A stretch of 64,000 nt of DNA from Streptomyces hawaiiensis. GTDB taxonomy: Bacteria > Actinomycetota > Actinomycetes > Streptomycetales > Streptomycetaceae. The notes beneath the pieces were generated by a model. It was given only the letters and a program-made list of their open reading frames with translations. It was not told where the DNA came from and ran no database searches. Below are positions 34,533 through 43,383 of this stretch, one piece after another; position 1 is the first letter of the stretch, and every line of letters starts with the position of its first letter. The stretch covers positions 744,001 through 808,000 of the forward strand of contig NZ_CP021978.1 in the NCBI RefSeq assembly GCF_004803895.1. The letters run 5' to 3'. The translations under genes and the position numbers were made by a program.

Positions 34533-35992
34533 GACCGGTCTCCGAATCCGAGGCAGACGTTCTTGGTCTGCGTGTAGCTCGCCAGCGCCTCCAGGCCCTT
34601 CTCCCGGCCCCAGCCGCTGTGTTTGTAGCCGCCGAAGGGCAGCTCGATGCCGGTGCCGGCGCTGGTGACGTTCACGTAGACCTGCCCGGCACGGATGCCC
34701 TCGGCCAGGCGCATGGCCTTGTCGATGTCGCGGGTCCAGACGTAGGAGGACAGGCCGTACGGACTGTCGTTGGCGATCCGCAGGGCCTCGTCCGCGTCGT
34801 CGAAGTCGATGACGGTGACGACGGGGCCGAAGATCTCCTCACGGGCGCAGCGGGCCTGGTTGGTCAGGCCGGTGAGGACGGTCGGCTCGATGTAGTAGCC
34901 GTCGGCGAGCTCAGGGGCGGGCGGGGCGCCGCCGCCGACGCGGGTCACGGCTCCTTCCGTGCGGGCCAGTTCGAGGTAGTCCAGGACGCGGTCGCGCTGC
35001 CGGGCGGCGACGAGCGGGCCGATGTCCGGGTCCGTGAGGCCCGGCCCGACGCGCAGGGTCGCGATCCGCTCGACCAGCCGGTCCAGGAACTCCTCGGCGC
35101 CGCGCTGGAGCAGCAGCCGGGTGCCTGCCGAGCACATCTGGCCGGCGTTGCTGAACGACCAGCCGAGGACCGCGCTGACCGCCAGGTCGAAGTCGGCGTC
35201 GGCGAAGACGACGAACGGCGACTTGCCGCCGAGTTCCGTGACGGAGGGCACCACGTTGGCGGCGGCGGCCTGGGCGACCTTGATGCCGGTCGGTACCGAG
35301 CCGGTGAAGGTGACCTGGTCGATGCCGGGGTGTCCGGCGAGGGCCGCGCCGGTCTGTCCGTCGCCGGGTACGACGTTCAGCACGCCGGACGGGAGCCCGC
35401 ACTCCAGCGCGATCCGGCCGACCTCCAGTGGGGTGAGGGGTGCCTCCGGGGAGGGCTTGAGTACGACCGTGCACCCCGCGGCCAGAGCCGGGGCCGATCC
35501 CCGGGCGGTGTTCTGGAGCGGGTAGTTGAACGGGATGATCTGGCCCGAGACACCGATCGGCTCACGGACGGTGTAGTCGATCAGGCCGGTGCCGAGGGGA
35601 ACCGTGGAGCCGCCGAGCTTGTCGGCGATGCCCGCGTAGAACTCGAAGTAGCGGGCGGCGGACTCGACGTCGGCCCTGGCCTGGCGGAGCGGCTTGCCGA
35701 CGTCCTGGCATTCCAGGCGCGCCAGCCAGTCGCCCTCGCGCCGGATCCCCTCCGCGATGCGGTGCAGCAGCCTGCCGCGGTCGGCGGGGCGCATCCGGGC
35801 CCACTCGGGTGCGGTGAAGGCCGCGCGGGCCGCCGCCACCGCCCGGTCCACGTCCGCCTGCCCGGCGAGGGAGACCTCGGCGAGGGCAGCCCCGTCGGAC
35901 GGGTCGAGGACCGTGAAGCTGCGCCCGTCGGCGGCGGGCACCGGCTTGCCGTCGATCAGCAGCAGCTCGGTCAGCGGGAGTTCGCCGCTCAT
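34529..35992 (-). CDS. Aldehyde dehydrogenase (NAD-dependent)
   Basis: Aldehyde dehydrogenase family enzyme (487 aa, full length). The nucleotide site has GQIIPFNYPLQN, the catalytic Glu is in TELGGKSP, the catalytic Cys in SNAGQMCSAG and the late EIFGPVVTVI motif is present. Its neighbours, aminotransferase and amine oxidases, generate aldehydes, so oxidation of an amino- or acyl-aldehyde to the acid is the likely step; betaine-aldehyde and gamma-aminobutyraldehyde dehydrogenases look similar. ATGA overlaps link it to both the deacylase upstream and the aldo/keto reductase downstream. Confidence 0.92.
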   Translation of the reverse strand: MSGELPLTELLLIDGKPVPAADGRSFTVLDPSDGAALAEVSLAGQADVDRAVAAARAAFTAPEWARMRPADRGRLLHRIAEGIRREGDWLARLECQDVGKPLRQARADVESAARYFEFYAGIADKLGGSTVPLGTGLIDYTVREPIGVSGQIIPFNYPLQNTARGSAPALAAGCTVVLKPSPEAPLTPLEVGRIALECGLPSGVLNVVPGDGQTGAALAGHPGIDQVTFTGSVPTGIKVAQAAAANVVPSVTELGGKSPFVVFADADFDLAVSAVLGWSFSNAGQMCSAGTRLLLQRGAEEFLDRLVERIATLRVGPGLTDPDIGPLVAARQRDRVLDYLELARTEGAVTRVGGGAPPAPELADGYYIEPTVLTGLTNQARCAREEIFGPVVTVIDFDDADEALRIANDSPYGLSSYVWTRDIDKAMRLAEGIRAGQVYVNVTSAGTGIELPFGGYKHSGWGREKGLEALASYTQTKNVCLGFGDRS

Positions 35993-36942
35993 GGCTGGAT
36001 CTCTCCCTGCACCTCGCCGAAGATGACGACCTCGTCGCCGGGCCGGACGGTGCGGATCCGTCGCACCCAGAGCACGATGCCGTCCTGCGGGGCGCGGACC
36101 TCCTCCAGCGTGTTGCCGTAGTGGTCGACGATCTGGCCGATCAGATCGCCTTCCTTGCACGTCTCGCCCGGCTCGGCGTGGCCGAGGAAGAAGCCGCCCG
36201 CGGCTGACCGGGCGAAGGTGCCCGACACGGTCGTGTACGTGTCGCGAAGTTCCGCGTCGCCGTCGATCATGCCGAGTTGGCGCATGACGTTGCGGATCGA
36301 GTGCACGTGCAGGGCGACGTTCTGCTCGCGGTAGGTGCCGCCGCCGGCCTCGATGGTGATGGCGGGCTTGCCGGCCGCGAGGGTGGGGTGGCGGACCGTG
36401 CCGCCCCACTTGCCGCCCTTCCAGACGAGTTCGTGTCCGGCGGCGAGGGCGAGGTCCGTCGCCAGTTCCTCGTAGCCGCCCTGGAGGATGACCAGCGGCG
36501 CGATCTCGCCGAAGGTGCCGCCGGTGTGCAGGTCGACCAGGGCGTCGATGGCCGGGACGACCTGCTCGACGAAGGTGGCGGCAAGGCGCAGCGAGTACGA
36601 GCCGTCCGCGTCACCCGGGAAGATCCGGTTGAGGTTCAGGTAGTCCAGGCCGCTGGTGCGGGCCGCCGCCTCGAAGGCGGGGGTGTTCATGCAGGGGATG
36701 CCGACGAGGGTGCCGCGCAGAGCGGCCGGGTCGATCGCGGCGAGGACGCGGCGGATGGCCTCCTGCCCGTCGTATTCATCGCCGTGCACACCGGCGTCCA
36801 CGCACAGGACCGGGCCGTCCTCGGTGCCGTTGACGACGATGAGCGGTATGCCGAGCTCCACGCCGTAGCTGCTGGTGCCGACCGGGATCAGACCCTGGGC
36901 GCGCTCGCCGGGGGCGACGGTCAGGGGGCCGATGGAGTACAT
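35989..36942 (-). CDS. AstE/AspA-family zinc deacylase, copy 1
   Basis: Zinc amidohydrolase of the succinylglutamate desuccinylase/aspartoacylase family (317 aa, cytoplasmic). The metal site is supplied by GVHGDEYDGQEAI and VDLHTGG; NLNRIFPGD carries the substrate-binding Arg. Family members remove acetyl or succinyl groups from amino compounds, including N-acetyl-diaminobutyrate in ectoine breakdown (DoeB), which this size and form resemble. GGAAAGGAA precedes the ATG. A paralogue lies at 42400 in the same cluster, suggesting two related acyl substrates or one each for two steps. Confidence 0.87.
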   Translation of the reverse strand: MYSIGPLTVAPGERAQGLIPVGTSSYGVELGIPLIVVNGTEDGPVLCVDAGVHGDEYDGQEAIRRVLAAIDPAALRGTLVGIPCMNTPAFEAAARTSGLDYLNLNRIFPGDADGSYSLRLAATFVEQVVPAIDALVDLHTGGTFGEIAPLVILQGGYEELATDLALAAGHELVWKGGKWGGTVRHPTLAAGKPAITIEAGGGTYREQNVALHVHSIRNVMRQLGMIDGDAELRDTYTTVSGTFARSAAGGFFLGHAEPGETCKEGDLIGQIVDHYGNTLEEVRAPQDGIVLWVRRIRTVRPGDEVVIFGEVQGEIQP

Positions 36943-36965
36943 GTCGTTCCTTTCCAGAACATGGG

Positions 36966-38321
36966 TCACAGGCGGGCGGAGGCCTCGTCGAGGGTGTCCG
37001 CGATGATGTCGGCGATGCGGTCCAGCAGTGCGCGGTCGCTGATCAGCGGGGGCGCGATCTGGACCAGTGGGGCGGCGCGGTTGTAGACCCGGGCGAGCAG
37101 CCCGGCCTCGCGCAGCCGGCGCGGGATCAGGTCGGCGACGAGAGCGGCGCGCGCGGTGTCGCTGAAGCCGCCGTCGTCGACGTCGCCGACGAGTTCGAGG
37201 GCGTAGAAGAATCCGGCGCCGCGGACGTCGCCGACGATCGGCAGGTCGCCCAGGGAGGCCATGCGCCGGGCCAGGTGGCCTTGGTGGGCGCGGACGTTCT
37301 CCAGGATCCGGTCCCGCTCCATGATCTCCAGGCTGCGCAGGGCGATGGCCGCGCTCAGCGGGTGGCCGCTGAAGGTGTAGCCGTGGTTGAGGACCTGGCC
37401 GGGCCGGTTGATCACCTCGGCGACGCGGTCCGAGACCAGGGTCGCGCCCATCGGGGCGTAGCCGGCGGTGATGCCCTTGGCGACGGTGACGATGTCCGGG
37501 CGGGCGCCGTAGCACTCGCCGCCGAACCACTCCCCCAGTCGGCCGAAGGCGGTGATGACCTCGTCGGCGACCAGGAGGAAGCCGTACTGGTCGGCCAGTC
37601 GGCGCAGGCCCTGCCAGTAGCCCTCGGGCGGGGTGATGCAGCCGCCCCGGTTCTGCACCGGTTCGGCGATGAGCATCGCGACGCTGTCCGCTCCGGCCGC
37701 GAGAACCGTGGCTTCGACGTCCGCGAGCAGGTATGCGGTGAACGCCGCCTCGTCGAGGGGCTGTTCCAGAGCCGTGCGGCTGGTGTTGGCGACGAAGTGG
37801 GTCTCCACGGCCGGTGGCCCGTAGGGCTCGGTGAGCCCGGGGTCGTCGGTGAAGGACAGTGCCCCGAGGGTCAGGCCGTGGTAGGCGCCGCGCCGGGAGA
37901 TGGCCTTGATGCGGCCCGCCTCGCCGCGCAGGGTGTGGTACCTGCGGGCGATCTTCCAGGCGGTCTCCACGGCCTCGGCGCCGCCGCCGCTGAAGAAGAC
38001 GTGCTCGATGCCGTCGGGGGCCAGGGCGGCCAGACGCTCCGCGAGAGCCAGGCCGGTGGGGTGCGCGGAATCCGACCACAGGGGGCTGTAGCAGAGTTCA
38101 CGCAGTTGCTTCTGGGCCGCTTCGGCGATCTCGTCGGCGTAGGAGTAGCCGATCTGGCAGCAGTACAGCCCCGACAGGCCGTCGATGAAGCGGTTGCCGG
38201 CCGTGTCGTCGACGTAGGGGCCCTCGCCGTGGCGCACGACGAACAGTTCCTTGCCGGGCTTGGCGAGCGATCCGTTGGCGGTCATGTTCAGCAGCAGGTG
38301 CCGCTGAGCGGTGGCGGTCAT
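36966..38321 (-). CDS. Class III aminotransferase (omega-amine type)
   Basis: PLP-dependent fold-type I aminotransferase (451 aa). FFSGGGAEAVETAWKIARRY binds cofactor phosphate, VADEVITAFGRLG contains the cofactor-ring Asp, and the Schiff-base Lys lies in TVAKGITAGYAPMGA. HGYTFSGHPLSAA is typical of taurine/putrescine/omega-amino-acid transaminases. It would turn a terminal amine into an aldehyde for the dehydrogenase encoded two genes later. Its ATG overlaps the stop of the permease, binding uptake and catabolism in one operon. Confidence 0.92.
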   Translation of the reverse strand: MTATAQRHLLLNMTANGSLAKPGKELFVVRHGEGPYVDDTAGNRFIDGLSGLYCCQIGYSYADEIAEAAQKQLRELCYSPLWSDSAHPTGLALAERLAALAPDGIEHVFFSGGGAEAVETAWKIARRYHTLRGEAGRIKAISRRGAYHGLTLGALSFTDDPGLTEPYGPPAVETHFVANTSRTALEQPLDEAAFTAYLLADVEATVLAAGADSVAMLIAEPVQNRGGCITPPEGYWQGLRRLADQYGFLLVADEVITAFGRLGEWFGGECYGARPDIVTVAKGITAGYAPMGATLVSDRVAEVINRPGQVLNHGYTFSGHPLSAAIALRSLEIMERDRILENVRAHQGHLARRMASLGDLPIVGDVRGAGFFYALELVGDVDDGGFSDTARAALVADLIPRRLREAGLLARVYNRAAPLVQIAPPLISDRALLDRIADIIADTLDEASARL

Positions 38322-39184
38322 ACGGCCTCACCTCCGGGGGCGGCGATCCCTGCCGTGTTCTCGACCGACAGCAGGGAGTCCTGCCGTCCGGAGCCGAGCC
38401 AGCGCACCAGGGCCACGAGGGCGAGGGCGAGGATCGCGCCTGCGATGAGCAGCGCGCTGATCGCGGTCACGCTGGGGTCGATGTCGAAGGTCAGGGAGTT
38501 GTAGATCTGCACCGGCAGGGTGACGGTGTCGACCGAGGACAGGAACTGGGAGATGTAGAACTCGTCGAAACTGGTGATGAAGGAGAAGATCGCCGCGGCG
38601 ATCATGCCGGGGGCGGCCAGGGGGAAGGTGATCCGCCGGGCGATGGTCAGCCGGCCGGCGCCCATGCTCGCTGCGGCGTCCTCCAGCCGTTCGTCGATCC
38701 CGCGCAGGGTCGCCACCAGGATCAGTACCGCGATCGGTGAGGCCAGCACGGTGTGTCCGAGGGCGATGGCGAGCGGGCTGCCCAGCATCGAGGCCGGCTC
38801 GAACAGCAGGAACAGGCCCAGGGCGGTGACGATCTGCGGGATGAGCAGCGGTCCGAGGACCAGGGCGTAGACCGCGGAGCGCAGCGGCAGTTCGCTGCGG
38901 GTCAGCGCGGTCGCCGCGGTCACGCCGATGACCAGCGAGAACACGGTGCTGAGGCAGGCGACCAGGGCGCTCAGCGACAAGGCGGCCGGCCACTTGCTGC
39001 CGTCGGCGAACAGCGACGTGTACCAGTTGAGCGTCCACGCTTTGGGCGGGAACGCGGCGAAGGCGTTGTTGCTGAAGGAGGTGACGATGATGACGATGAT
39101 CGGCAGCGCCAGGAACAGCAGGATGACGGTGGCGACCGCGGTCAGGGTGACCCGCCCGGCGAGGGTTCTGCGCAGCTCCATCAT
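38318..39184 (-). CDS. Polyamine-type ABC transporter permease (PotC-like)
   Basis: Six-helix permease of the spermidine/putrescine family (288 aa). The ATPase-coupling EAA loop is LEDAAASMGAGRLTIARRITFP. It starts at tandem ATGs overlapping the first permease's stop, and its stop overlaps the aminotransferase start. TSFDEFYISQFL near the end is typical of PotC proteins. Confidence 0.9.
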   Translation of the reverse strand: MMELRRTLAGRVTLTAVATVILLFLALPIIVIIVTSFSNNAFAAFPPKAWTLNWYTSLFADGSKWPAALSLSALVACLSTVFSLVIGVTAATALTRSELPLRSAVYALVLGPLLIPQIVTALGLFLLFEPASMLGSPLAIALGHTVLASPIAVLILVATLRGIDERLEDAAASMGAGRLTIARRITFPLAAPGMIAAAIFSFITSFDEFYISQFLSSVDTVTLPVQIYNSLTFDIDPSVTAISALLIAGAILALALVALVRWLGSGRQDSLLSVENTAGIAAPGGEAV

Positions 39185-40077
39185 GACGCGCTCCTCTTCT
39201 TCCGGCTCGCGCCGAGGGAGGTGATGAGCTTGACCAGCAGCAGCCCGGCGAAGGTGAGCAGCAGCAGGATCACGCCCTCGGCGGCCGCGCCGTTCCACTG
39301 GTTCTGTTTCATCACTTGCTGGTTGATGAGGGAGGCGATCATCGTCTGCTGCGGGCCGCCCATCAGGGCGGGGGTGATGTAGTAGCCCAGCGAGAGGATG
39401 AAGCTGAGCAGTCCGGCACTGGCCAGGCCAGGGGCGACCAGCGGCAGGTAGACCCGGCGGAAGATGGTCACGCGCCCGGCGCCCATGCTGGCCGCGGCGG
39501 CGAGCAGGCGGCGGTCCACGCCGCGCATCACGCCGTACAGCAGCAGCACCGTGTAGGGCAGCATCACGGAGGTGGTGCCGATGACCACGCCGATCTCGTT
39601 GTAGAGCAGTTGGTAGGGCGCGCCGGGGATCCACAGGTCGGCCATGGCCTGGTTCACCAGGCCCTTGTCGCCGAGCAGGATGATCCAGCCGTACGTGCGG
39701 ACCAGGGCGCTGATGAAGTGCGGGACGACCACGATCAGCATGGCCACACCGGCCCACAGGGGCTTGAGCCGGGAGATCGCGTTGGCCAGGATGAACCCGA
39801 AGACGAGACTGAACAGCGCCGTCTCCGCGGAGATCCGCAGCGTGGTGAACAGGACCGAGAGGTTGACGCCCGTCAGCGCCTCGGCGTACCAGTGCAGGGT
39901 GAGCGAGCCGTCGGTGTTCTTCAGGCTGAGGAAGAGCGTGCTGAGGATCGGGTAGACGAACAGCACCAGCAGATAGACGACGACCGGCAGCGCGTAGAGG
40001 ATGCCGATTCTTGTTCTGCGGGAGGCCAGCAGCTTGCGCGGACGGGCGGGGGCGTTGGCGGTCAGGGTGGCGGCCAT
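39181..40077 (-). CDS. Polyamine-type ABC transporter permease (PotB-like)
   Basis: First permease of the importer (298 aa). Six hydrophobic helices; EAA loop LLAAAASMGAGRVTIFRRVYLP. The YYITPALMGGPQQTMIASLI segment is a PotB family mark. It follows the ATPase gene by three bases. Confidence 0.9.
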   Translation of the reverse strand: MAATLTANAPARPRKLLASRRTRIGILYALPVVVYLLVLFVYPILSTLFLSLKNTDGSLTLHWYAEALTGVNLSVLFTTLRISAETALFSLVFGFILANAISRLKPLWAGVAMLIVVVPHFISALVRTYGWIILLGDKGLVNQAMADLWIPGAPYQLLYNEIGVVIGTTSVMLPYTVLLLYGVMRGVDRRLLAAAASMGAGRVTIFRRVYLPLVAPGLASAGLLSFILSLGYYITPALMGGPQQTMIASLINQQVMKQNQWNGAAAEGVILLLLTFAGLLLVKLITSLGASRKKRSAS

Positions 40078-40080
40078 GGC

Positions 40081-41220
40081 TCACCCGCCCTGTTCTACGG
40101 GGAAGAGGTTGACGTCGTCGGGGTCGACGGTGATGCCGACCCGCTCGCCGCCGACGGGCCCGCGGCCGGCCGGTACTTCGAGACGCAGCAACGGCGCGTC
40201 ACCGCCCTCGATGCGTACGCCGGCGCGGACCAGCGTGCCGACATACGTGGCGGTCTCGACCGTGCCGGTACAGAAACCGTCGTCCGGGGCGCAGGCGCGC
40301 AGCCGGCCCGGCTGGACGGCGACCTGGACCGGGGTGCCGGAGGCCAGCTCGTGGCGTCGTGCCTTCAGCAGGCCGCCGGACTGGTCGAGGCGGACCACGG
40401 TGTGTTCATCGGTGCTCTGCAGCACGCGGCCGGGCAGGAAGTTCGCCGCACCGAGGAAGTCCGCGACGAACGGGGTTCTCGGGCGCTCGAACAACTCGCG
40501 CGGCGTGTCGAACTGCTCGATCAGGCCGTTGCGCATGACCGCGATCCGGTCCGAGAGGACCAGTGCCTCCTCCTGATCGTGCGTCACATAGATGACAGTC
40601 AGGCCGAGTTCCTGCTGGATGGCCTTGATCTCGATCTGGAGCTGGTCGCGCAGCTTCTTGTCCAGGGCGCCGAGCGGCTCGTCCATGAGGATCACCGGCG
40701 GCCGGTAGACCAGCGCGCGGCAGAGGGCGACGCGCTGCTGCTGTCCGCCGGACAGTTCGCGGGGGCGGCGGCCGCCGAAGCCGGACAGGCCGGCGATCTC
40801 CAGGGTCTCCCCCACCCGCCTGCGGATCTCGTTCTTCGGCACTCCGCGCAGGGTGAGCGGGAAGGCGACGTTCTCGCTGACCGTCATGTGCGGGAAGAGC
40901 AGGTACTGCTGGAACACGAAGCCGAGGTTGCGCTTCTGCGGAGCGAGCCGGGTGACGTCGCGGTCCCCGACGGTGATGGTGCCGGAGTCGGGTTCGCAGA
41001 ACCCGGCGATCATCATGAGGGTCGTGGTCTTGCCCGACCCGGAGGCGCCGAGGAAGGTGACGAACTCGCCGGCGGCGATCTCCATGGACGCCTCGTCGAC
41101 GGCGACGACGTCCCCGTACGTCTTGCGCAGAGCCACCACCGACAGCGGTTTGCCGGTCGCGGTGGGCAGCTTGCCACCGGCCACCTCGACGGACGGTGTG
41201 ACGACACCGAATTCAGCCAC
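40081..41220 (-). CDS. Polyamine-type ABC transporter ATPase (PotA-like)
   Basis: ABC importer ATPase with a C-terminal TOBE domain (379 aa). Walker A is GASGSGKTT, the signature LSGGQQQRVALCRAL, Walker B VILMDEPLGALD and the His switch VIYVTHDQEEAL. The TOBE region (about 280-379) includes VAVQPGRLRACAP. The GTG start at 41220 follows TGGAGTG and overlaps the end of the binding-protein gene by eight bases. Unlike the sugar importer at 17498 this one carries its own ATPase. Confidence 0.92.
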   Translation of the reverse strand: MAEFGVVTPSVEVAGGKLPTATGKPLSVVALRKTYGDVVAVDEASMEIAAGEFVTFLGASGSGKTTTLMMIAGFCEPDSGTITVGDRDVTRLAPQKRNLGFVFQQYLLFPHMTVSENVAFPLTLRGVPKNEIRRRVGETLEIAGLSGFGGRRPRELSGGQQQRVALCRALVYRPPVILMDEPLGALDKKLRDQLQIEIKAIQQELGLTVIYVTHDQEEALVLSDRIAVMRNGLIEQFDTPRELFERPRTPFVADFLGAANFLPGRVLQSTDEHTVVRLDQSGGLLKARRHELASGTPVQVAVQPGRLRACAPDDGFCTGTVETATYVGTLVRAGVRIEGGDAPLLRLEVPAGRGPVGGERVGITVDPDDVNLFPVEQGG

Positions 41221-42316
41221 GAGCCCACTCCAACCAGCGCTTGGTGACGGCGGTTTCGTTCTTGAGCCACCAGTCGACGTCCAGGTCGAAACCCTTGTCG
41301 TAGTACTGCGGCGCACCGGCGAGTGCGTTGCGCTCCTCGGAGGTGAGCTTCTCGTAGGCCACCGGTGACGACGGGTTCGACGGGAAGGCCTTGGCCAGGG
41401 CGGCCTGGACCTCGGGACGCAGCGCGTAGTCCATGAGCTGGTAAGCGGCGTCCACATGGGCGGCGCCCTTGGCGATGCCGTAGCCCTGGAACTGGCGACG
41501 CATGCCGTTGAGCTGCCGTGCGACCGGGACGCCCTGCTTCTCCAGGTCGGCGATCCGGCCGTCCCAGACGGTGGACATCGTCACTTCCTGGCGGCTGAGG
41601 AGCACACCGGGGAGCGGGCCGCTGTCCCAGAACTTCTTGATGTCGGACCGCAGCCGGGTCATCACCTTGAAGGCGCGGTCCAGGTCGAGCGGGTACAGCT
41701 TGTCCATCGGGACGCCGTCGGCCAGCAGCGCGAACTCCAGCTCGGGCAGGTCGGCGTCCGGGTTGCACATCGAACGGCTGCCCTTGAACGCCTTGGTGTC
41801 CCAGAAGTCCGCCCATGACTCCGGCTTGCGGCCGCCGAAGGCGTCGGTGCGGTACGCCATGCACTGGCCGTAGAAGCTGTTGCCGACGGCATGGTCGGTG
41901 ATCTGGTTCTGCGGGATCTTGGCGCTCTTGAGGCTCTTGATCCGGTCGGGGTCCAGCGTCTCCAGGGCGTCCTGGCCGGCGAACTTGATGTGGTCCATCA
42001 TCGAGTTGTTGATGAGGTCGAACTGGGGGCGGCCCTGCTTGATCTGGGCCAGCATCTGGGTGCCCTGGAGGTTGACGACCTGGACATTGATGCCGGTCTC
42101 TCGGGTGAACGGCGTGTAGACCGCCTTCTGGAGGGCCTCCCCGAAGGTGCCTCCGCTGTCGCGGACGACCACCGACTTGCCGCCGCTCTTGGCGCTGCCG
42201 GACGAGGCCCGGCTGGTGCCGGTGCCGCAGGCGGCGAGGGAGGGCACGGCGGCGAGGGCGGCGAGGCCGCCTGCTCCGCGCAGGAGCGCTCTGCGGCCGA
42301 TCATGGGATCACTCAT
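41213..42316 (-). CDS. ABC transporter substrate-binding lipoprotein (PotD-like)
   Basis: Extracellular solute-binding protein for the polyamine-type importer (367 aa). The N-terminus carries a twin-arginine-like IGRRALLRG, a hydrophobic core and the lipobox LAAC, so it may be a Tat-exported lipoprotein. VVRDSGGTFGEALQKAVYTPF and DLINNSMMDHIK resemble PotD/extracellular binding family 1. AGGAGA lies nine bases before the ATG. The ligand is likely cationic or amine-bearing; acidic pocket residues cannot be placed without a model. Confidence 0.88.
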   Translation of the reverse strand: MSDPMIGRRALLRGAGGLAALAAVPSLAACGTGTSRASSGSAKSGGKSVVVRDSGGTFGEALQKAVYTPFTRETGINVQVVNLQGTQMLAQIKQGRPQFDLINNSMMDHIKFAGQDALETLDPDRIKSLKSAKIPQNQITDHAVGNSFYGQCMAYRTDAFGGRKPESWADFWDTKAFKGSRSMCNPDADLPELEFALLADGVPMDKLYPLDLDRAFKVMTRLRSDIKKFWDSGPLPGVLLSRQEVTMSTVWDGRIADLEKQGVPVARQLNGMRRQFQGYGIAKGAAHVDAAYQLMDYALRPEVQAALAKAFPSNPSSPVAYEKLTSEERNALAGAPQYYDKGFDLDVDWWLKNETAVTKRWLEWARG

Positions 42317-42399
42317 GACAAATCTCCTGAAATGGCGCGTGGGGACCAGCTGTTCGAGGGGAGTGGTGGTTCGGGGGGCGGGTCTGTGGGCGGTGCCGG

Positions 42400-43371
42400 T
42401 CAGTCGTGCGGCACCGCGATGGCGGCGAGTTCGGCGCCGGGGGCGACGGTGAGCCCGTTCATGCCGTAGAGGATCTGTCCGGTGGCGGTGGCGGTGACCT
42501 TGTGTTCGCTGCCGTCGGCCGGGTCGATGACGCGGCCGACGGGCTGGCCCGCGGTCACCTCGTCGCCGGTCGCGGCGTCCGGGTACCACAGGCCGGTGGC
42601 CGGTGAGACGACGGAGCCGGTCCAGACCCAGTCGCGCGGCTGCGCGGTCACCGGTGCGACGTGCTGCGGCGCGTCGATGACGCCGAGGTGGTGCAGCAGC
42701 CGGTACAGGCCGTCGAGCAGGGCCCGTGCCTGGGCGGGGTCGCGTTCGCCGAGCTGGCCGGTCTCGATGAGGATGGCGGGGATGCCCTGCCGGGCGGCCG
42801 CGGCGTGGCTGTTGCCGCCTTCGGCGTTGCGGCCGAACAGTACCCGTTCGTGGCCGACGGCGTGGGCCATGGCCCGCGTCCTGGCGTCGAGTTCCGCGTC
42901 GGAGGTCAGGCGGTAGCCGACGAAGTCCAGCAGGGTCTCGTCGATGCCGCCGCTGTGCAGGTCCGCGTAGGCGTCGGCGCCGGAGATGACGTGCTCGAAC
43001 AGCCAGGCCGCCAGCCGCTCGGTGGGCCCTCCGGCGGGGTCACCGGGGAAGACGCGGTTGATGTTGACGTCGTCCAGCGGGGACTTGCCCAGGCGGCCGT
43101 CGTACACGGCCGGCGGGTTGGCCACGGGGCAGATCACCACCTGGCCGGTGACGTCGTCCGGCTCCAGGAACCCGGCCAGGCGGGTGGCCGCGTCGATGCC
43201 GACGAACTCGCCGCCGTGGACGCCGCCGGTGATGACGACCCGGGGCCCGGGGCGGGAGCCGTTGACGAGGACGAGGGGGATCTCGACGGTCGTGAGTCCG
43301 AGGTCCACGGGGATCACCCCGCGGGTCTTGCGGCCCGGCTCGGCCCGGAGCGGGCCTACGGTCAGTGTCAT
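42400..43371 (-). CDS. AstE/AspA-family zinc deacylase, copy 2
   Basis: Second zinc deacylase of the succinylglutamate desuccinylase/aspartoacylase family (323 aa). GVHGGEFVGIDAATRL and YADLHSGGIDE give the metal ligands, and NINRVFPGD the substrate Arg. Compared with copy 1 the N-terminal design is alike (TVGPLRAEPG versus TIGPL-type), but the interior differs widely, so the duplication is old or they were acquired apart. AGGAACGAC before the ATG at 43371 is the same ribosome site seen at copy 1. An in-frame ATG at 43383 is less likely. Confidence 0.87.
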   Translation of the reverse strand: MTLTVGPLRAEPGRKTRGVIPVDLGLTTVEIPLVLVNGSRPGPRVVITGGVHGGEFVGIDAATRLAGFLEPDDVTGQVVICPVANPPAVYDGRLGKSPLDDVNINRVFPGDPAGGPTERLAAWLFEHVISGADAYADLHSGGIDETLLDFVGYRLTSDAELDARTRAMAHAVGHERVLFGRNAEGGNSHAAAARQGIPAILIETGQLGERDPAQARALLDGLYRLLHHLGVIDAPQHVAPVTAQPRDWVWTGSVVSPATGLWYPDAATGDEVTAGQPVGRVIDPADGSEHKVTATATGQILYGMNGLTVAPGAELAAIAVPHD

Positions 43372-43383
43372 GTCGTTCCTCAT

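Noticed and set aside
36942-36966. Ectoine degradation operon (Doe)
   Set aside because: The AstE/AspA deacylase, aminotransferase and aldehyde dehydrogenase fit, but no ectoine hydrolase (M24 peptidase-like DoeA) and no AsnC-type DoeX regulator are present, and the importer is polyamine-like.
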